DNA from: CAWHOW01 sp050013795
Lineage (GTDB): Bacteria > Bacteroidota > Bacteroidia > Bacteroidales > CG2-30-32-10
DNA: 8,189 nt
Assembly (NCBI GenBank): GCA_050013795.1
Contig: JBEKEO010000140.1
Span: 1 to 8,189 of the forward strand
Reading direction: 5' to 3'
The notes under the pieces: generated by a model
The model's database searches: none
Told to the model about the DNA's origin: nothing
The model's input: the letters and a program-made list of their open reading frames with translations, nothing else
Program-made: the position numbers and the translations under genes
Shown: positions 7,070 through 8,189 of the stretch, piece by piece
Layout of the letters: each line of letters opens with the position of its first letter
Numbering within the stretch: the stretch's first letter is position 1

Positions 7070-7195
7070 AGCTTTGTATCACTCAGCGCCGGCTTTGACT
7101 CACTCAGCGCTGGCGCTGGCTCACTCTGCACCGGCGCTGACTCACTCTACACCGGCTTTGCATCACTTCACGCCCGCTTTGGGTTGCTCCCAGCC
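7070..7195 (+). repeat. 21-bp tandem repeat array 2 (6 divergent copies, GC-rich)
   Basis: Six head-to-tail units of 21 bases start at 7070, 7091, 7112, 7133, 7154 and 7175. The general form is GGCTTTGACT followed by CACTCAGCGCC. The units at 7112 and 7133 have GGCGCTG for GGCTTTG; the unit at 7154 reads GGCTTTGC then ATCACTTCACGCC; the sixth is the most diverged, and the bases after 7196 may be a decayed seventh. The array starts 34 bases beyond the terminator stem-loop and its T run. It is much richer in G and C than its surroundings. The minus-strand frame that is open in array 1 is broken here by stops in the units at 7133 and 7154, so this array is not coding. Confidence 0.88.
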
Positions 7196-7354
7196 CACTT
7201 TTTCCTATTAAGAGCAAACATTGTGTTAAGGTTTAATCTCTTACAAAAAGGGAGAAAAGACCATATTCAATTAGAGGATATTTAAGAGTATTTATTGTAC
7301 TCAACGGGAGGAATTCAAGAAACAATGAAAGCACAAATATTTAGAAGGCATTAA

Positions 7355-7384
7355 TATTCATTAAGCACTAATAATCAATGAATA
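7355..7384. repeat. 8-bp inverted repeat
   Basis: TATTCATT (7355-7362) and AATGAATA (7377-7384) are perfect reverse complements separated by 14 bases. It lies about 95 bases before the coiled-coil gene. It could be a protein-binding site or a weak hairpin; it has no T run on the plus strand. AT-rich DNA produces such repeats by chance, so no function is assigned. Confidence 0.35.
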
Positions 7385-7427
7385 AAAATAAGATTAACAA
7401 TATTTATTAAAAAAAACGCAAAAACAC

Positions 7428-7458
7428 TTGCGCTTTGAACTCTCATTTAGTATTTTTG
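7428..7458 (+). promoter_or_regulatory. candidate promoter of the coiled-coil / zapA pair
   Basis: TTG at 7428-7430, 20 bases, then TATTTTTG (7451-7458), which fits TAnnTTTG. Initiation would be near 7465, only about 15 bases before the ATG at 7480, so the leader would be very short. Confidence 0.55.
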
Positions 7459-7479
7459 TATATAATTTTATGATTTTTT

Positions 7480-7764
7480 ATGGATAAAGTTTCTTTAATT
7501 GTATCGGGACTTGAATACAAAATAAAAAAAATCGTAGATTTGCAAAGTCAAACATCAATTGAAAACAATAATCTAAAAAAGGAAGTTAACAATTTAAAAA
7601 ATATAATTGAAAATCAAAAAGTTATCATTAGTAAAACAGAAGATAAAAATAAAGTTCAAAAAATAGCCAGGATATTAGAAAGCGGAAAAGATAATAAGGC
7701 TAAGTTAAGGATAAACGAACTTGTGCGGGAAATTGACAAATGTATAGCTCTTTTAAACAAATAG
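7480..7764 (+). CDS. small coiled-coil protein next to zapA (possible ZapB-like)
   Basis: A 94-residue, highly charged protein with no membrane segment or signal peptide. Residues about 8-55 have heptad-like spacing of I, L and V in an E/K/N-rich background (LEYKIKKIVDL, then NNLKKEVNNLKNIIENQ), typical of a coiled coil. The C-terminal part, KLRINELVREIDKCIALLN (75-93), looks like the conserved end of a short protein family found directly before zapA in Bacteroidota. The gene lies 17 bases before zapA on the same strand, so the two should be co-transcribed. By position and architecture it may be a ZapA partner similar in role to ZapB of Gammaproteobacteria. That role is an inference; sequence similarity to ZapB itself is not evident beyond coiled-coil character. 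Confidence 0.8.
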   Translation: MDKVSLIVSGLEYKIKKIVDLQSQTSIENNNLKKEVNNLKNIIENQKVIISKTEDKNKVQKIARILESGKDNKAKLRINELVREIDKCIALLNK

Positions 7765-7781
7765 GAGAATAAATAGAAAGA

Positions 7782-8075
7782 ATGCCGACACTTTCAATCA
7801 CAGTTAATATAGCAGACAGGCCATACAGGCTGAAGATTGAAGCAGGAGAGGAAGAAACGGTTAGAAAAGCAGTAAAATCAATAAATGAAAAGATCAAAGC
7901 TTATGCTGATACTTATGCATATAAAGATAAACAGGACCTGCTGGCAATGGTTGCCCTGCAGTTATCTACGTATGCCGTAAACCATGAGGAATCAGCAAAA
8001 GTAAACGATGATATAATTATTGGTAAACTGACAGTATTGGATAATATCCTATCAGAATGTTTAAATAAGGCTTAA
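7782..8075 (+). CDS. zapA: cell division protein ZapA
   Basis: A 97-residue protein with the ZapA layout: a short N-terminal beta part (LSITVNIADRPYRLKI, residues 4-19) and a helical C-terminal half that would form the dimer/tetramer coiled coil. The hallmark KDKQDLLAMVALQL (48-61) is the conserved ZapA helix. ZapA binds FtsZ in the cytoplasm, bundling protofilaments and stabilising the Z ring at mid-cell. Length is normal for the family. The ATG is preceded by a purine-rich AGAAAG, and AGGAG overlaps the stop of the gene before it, so it is probably translated from the same mRNA as the coiled-coil gene. Confidence 0.93.
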   Translation: MPTLSITVNIADRPYRLKIEAGEEETVRKAVKSINEKIKAYADTYAYKDKQDLLAMVALQLSTYAVNHEESAKVNDDIIIGKLTVLDNILSECLNKA

Positions 8076-8079
8076 AGCG

Positions 8080-8189
8080 TTCTTTGAAAAAAGTCTGAAA
8101 GACATACCCGTAGTAATTCAACACACGTTTTTAAAACTTAACAAACAACAAATTAGGGCGGACGCTCGCGATTTCTAAAACAGGCCTCA
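8080..8189 (+). ncRNA. possible 5' part of a 6S-type RNA, cut by the window edge
   Basis: After the zapA stop no reading frame begins. The sequence changes from AT-rich to a GC-rich patch with short self-complementary strings (GTCT/AGAC at 8093-8102; GGGCGGACGCTCGCG near 8157-8171). The 6S RNA gene ssrS follows zapA in many bacteria, and that position is the main reason for the suggestion. No TAnnTTTG box is visible before it, so it might be processed from the zapA transcript. The 3' half, which would form the closing stem, is outside the window. It could equally be an untranslated leader of the next gene. Confidence 0.27.

Larger units (their letters stand above)
7196..7479. other. AT-rich intergenic region without a recognisable gene
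   Basis: No reading frame of credible length is present on either strand. A nine-codon frame at 7325-7354 follows a GGGAGG-like string but is too short to support. The segment holds an 8-bp inverted repeat (7355-7384) and the promoter of the following gene pair; otherwise nothing recognisable. Confidence 0.7.

Noticed and set aside
6823..7131. Minus-strand frame of 102 codons across the end of the T9SS gene and array 2
   Set aside because: It runs antisense through the sorting domain and the terminator, starts at a non-ATG codon inside the repeat, and is blocked by stops in other repeat units.
7325..7354. Nine-codon frame after a GGGAGG-like string
   Set aside because: Too short, with no conservation evidence; Shine-Dalgarno use is weak in this phylum.
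7417..7432. CGCAA/TTGCG stem as a terminator or regulatory hairpin
   Set aside because: Five base pairs only; the TTG is better explained as the -33 element of the promoter that follows.

Overview
The window looks like an AT-rich chromosome segment from the phylum Bacteroidota. Four things point there: promoters of the TTTG / TAnnTTTG type (-33/-7), little or no Shine-Dalgarno sequence before most genes, a secreted protein with a type IX secretion (Por) C-terminal sorting domain, and a small coiled-coil gene directly before zapA. Species cannot be told from the sequence.

Layout: (1) 4-78, minus strand, tRNA-His(GTG) with its own upstream promoter. (2) 150-4380, plus strand, a compact three-gene cell-surface glycan cassette: a GT4 glycosyltransferase, a formyltransferase-like protein fused to a GINT1-type beta-propeller-like domain, and a Wzx/MATE-type polysaccharide flippase. 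The last two genes overlap by 11 bases. (3) 4381-4977, non-coding, mostly a 21-bp tandem repeat array (13 clear copies plus decayed copies still in register), then a good promoter. (4) 4978-6984, a 668-residue exported protein with Asp-box-like motifs and a T9SS type A sorting tail, closed by a strong intrinsic terminator. (5) 7037-7479, non-coding, with a second, GC-rich 21-bp repeat array just after the terminator, an AT-rich inverted repeat and a promoter. (6) 7480-8075, a small coiled-coil protein (possibly ZapB-like) and ZapA, a divisome pair. The last 110 bases have no reading frame and may be the start of a 6S-type RNA, which is only an inference.

How the parts fit: the first three genes read as one unit that makes or modifies a lipid-linked glycan and flips it across the inner membrane. 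The T9SS cargo has its own promoter and terminator and depends on export machinery encoded elsewhere. The last two genes belong to cell division.

The most unusual signal is the pair of 21-bp arrays. Each lies just downstream of a plus-strand gene, in the same orientation. They differ in base composition but share a TCACTC core in the same register, and one unit of array 2 (7154-7174) is intermediate between the two. They look like one family of gene-end minisatellite. The open frames they create on both strands lack credible starts and appear to be by-products of a period divisible by three.
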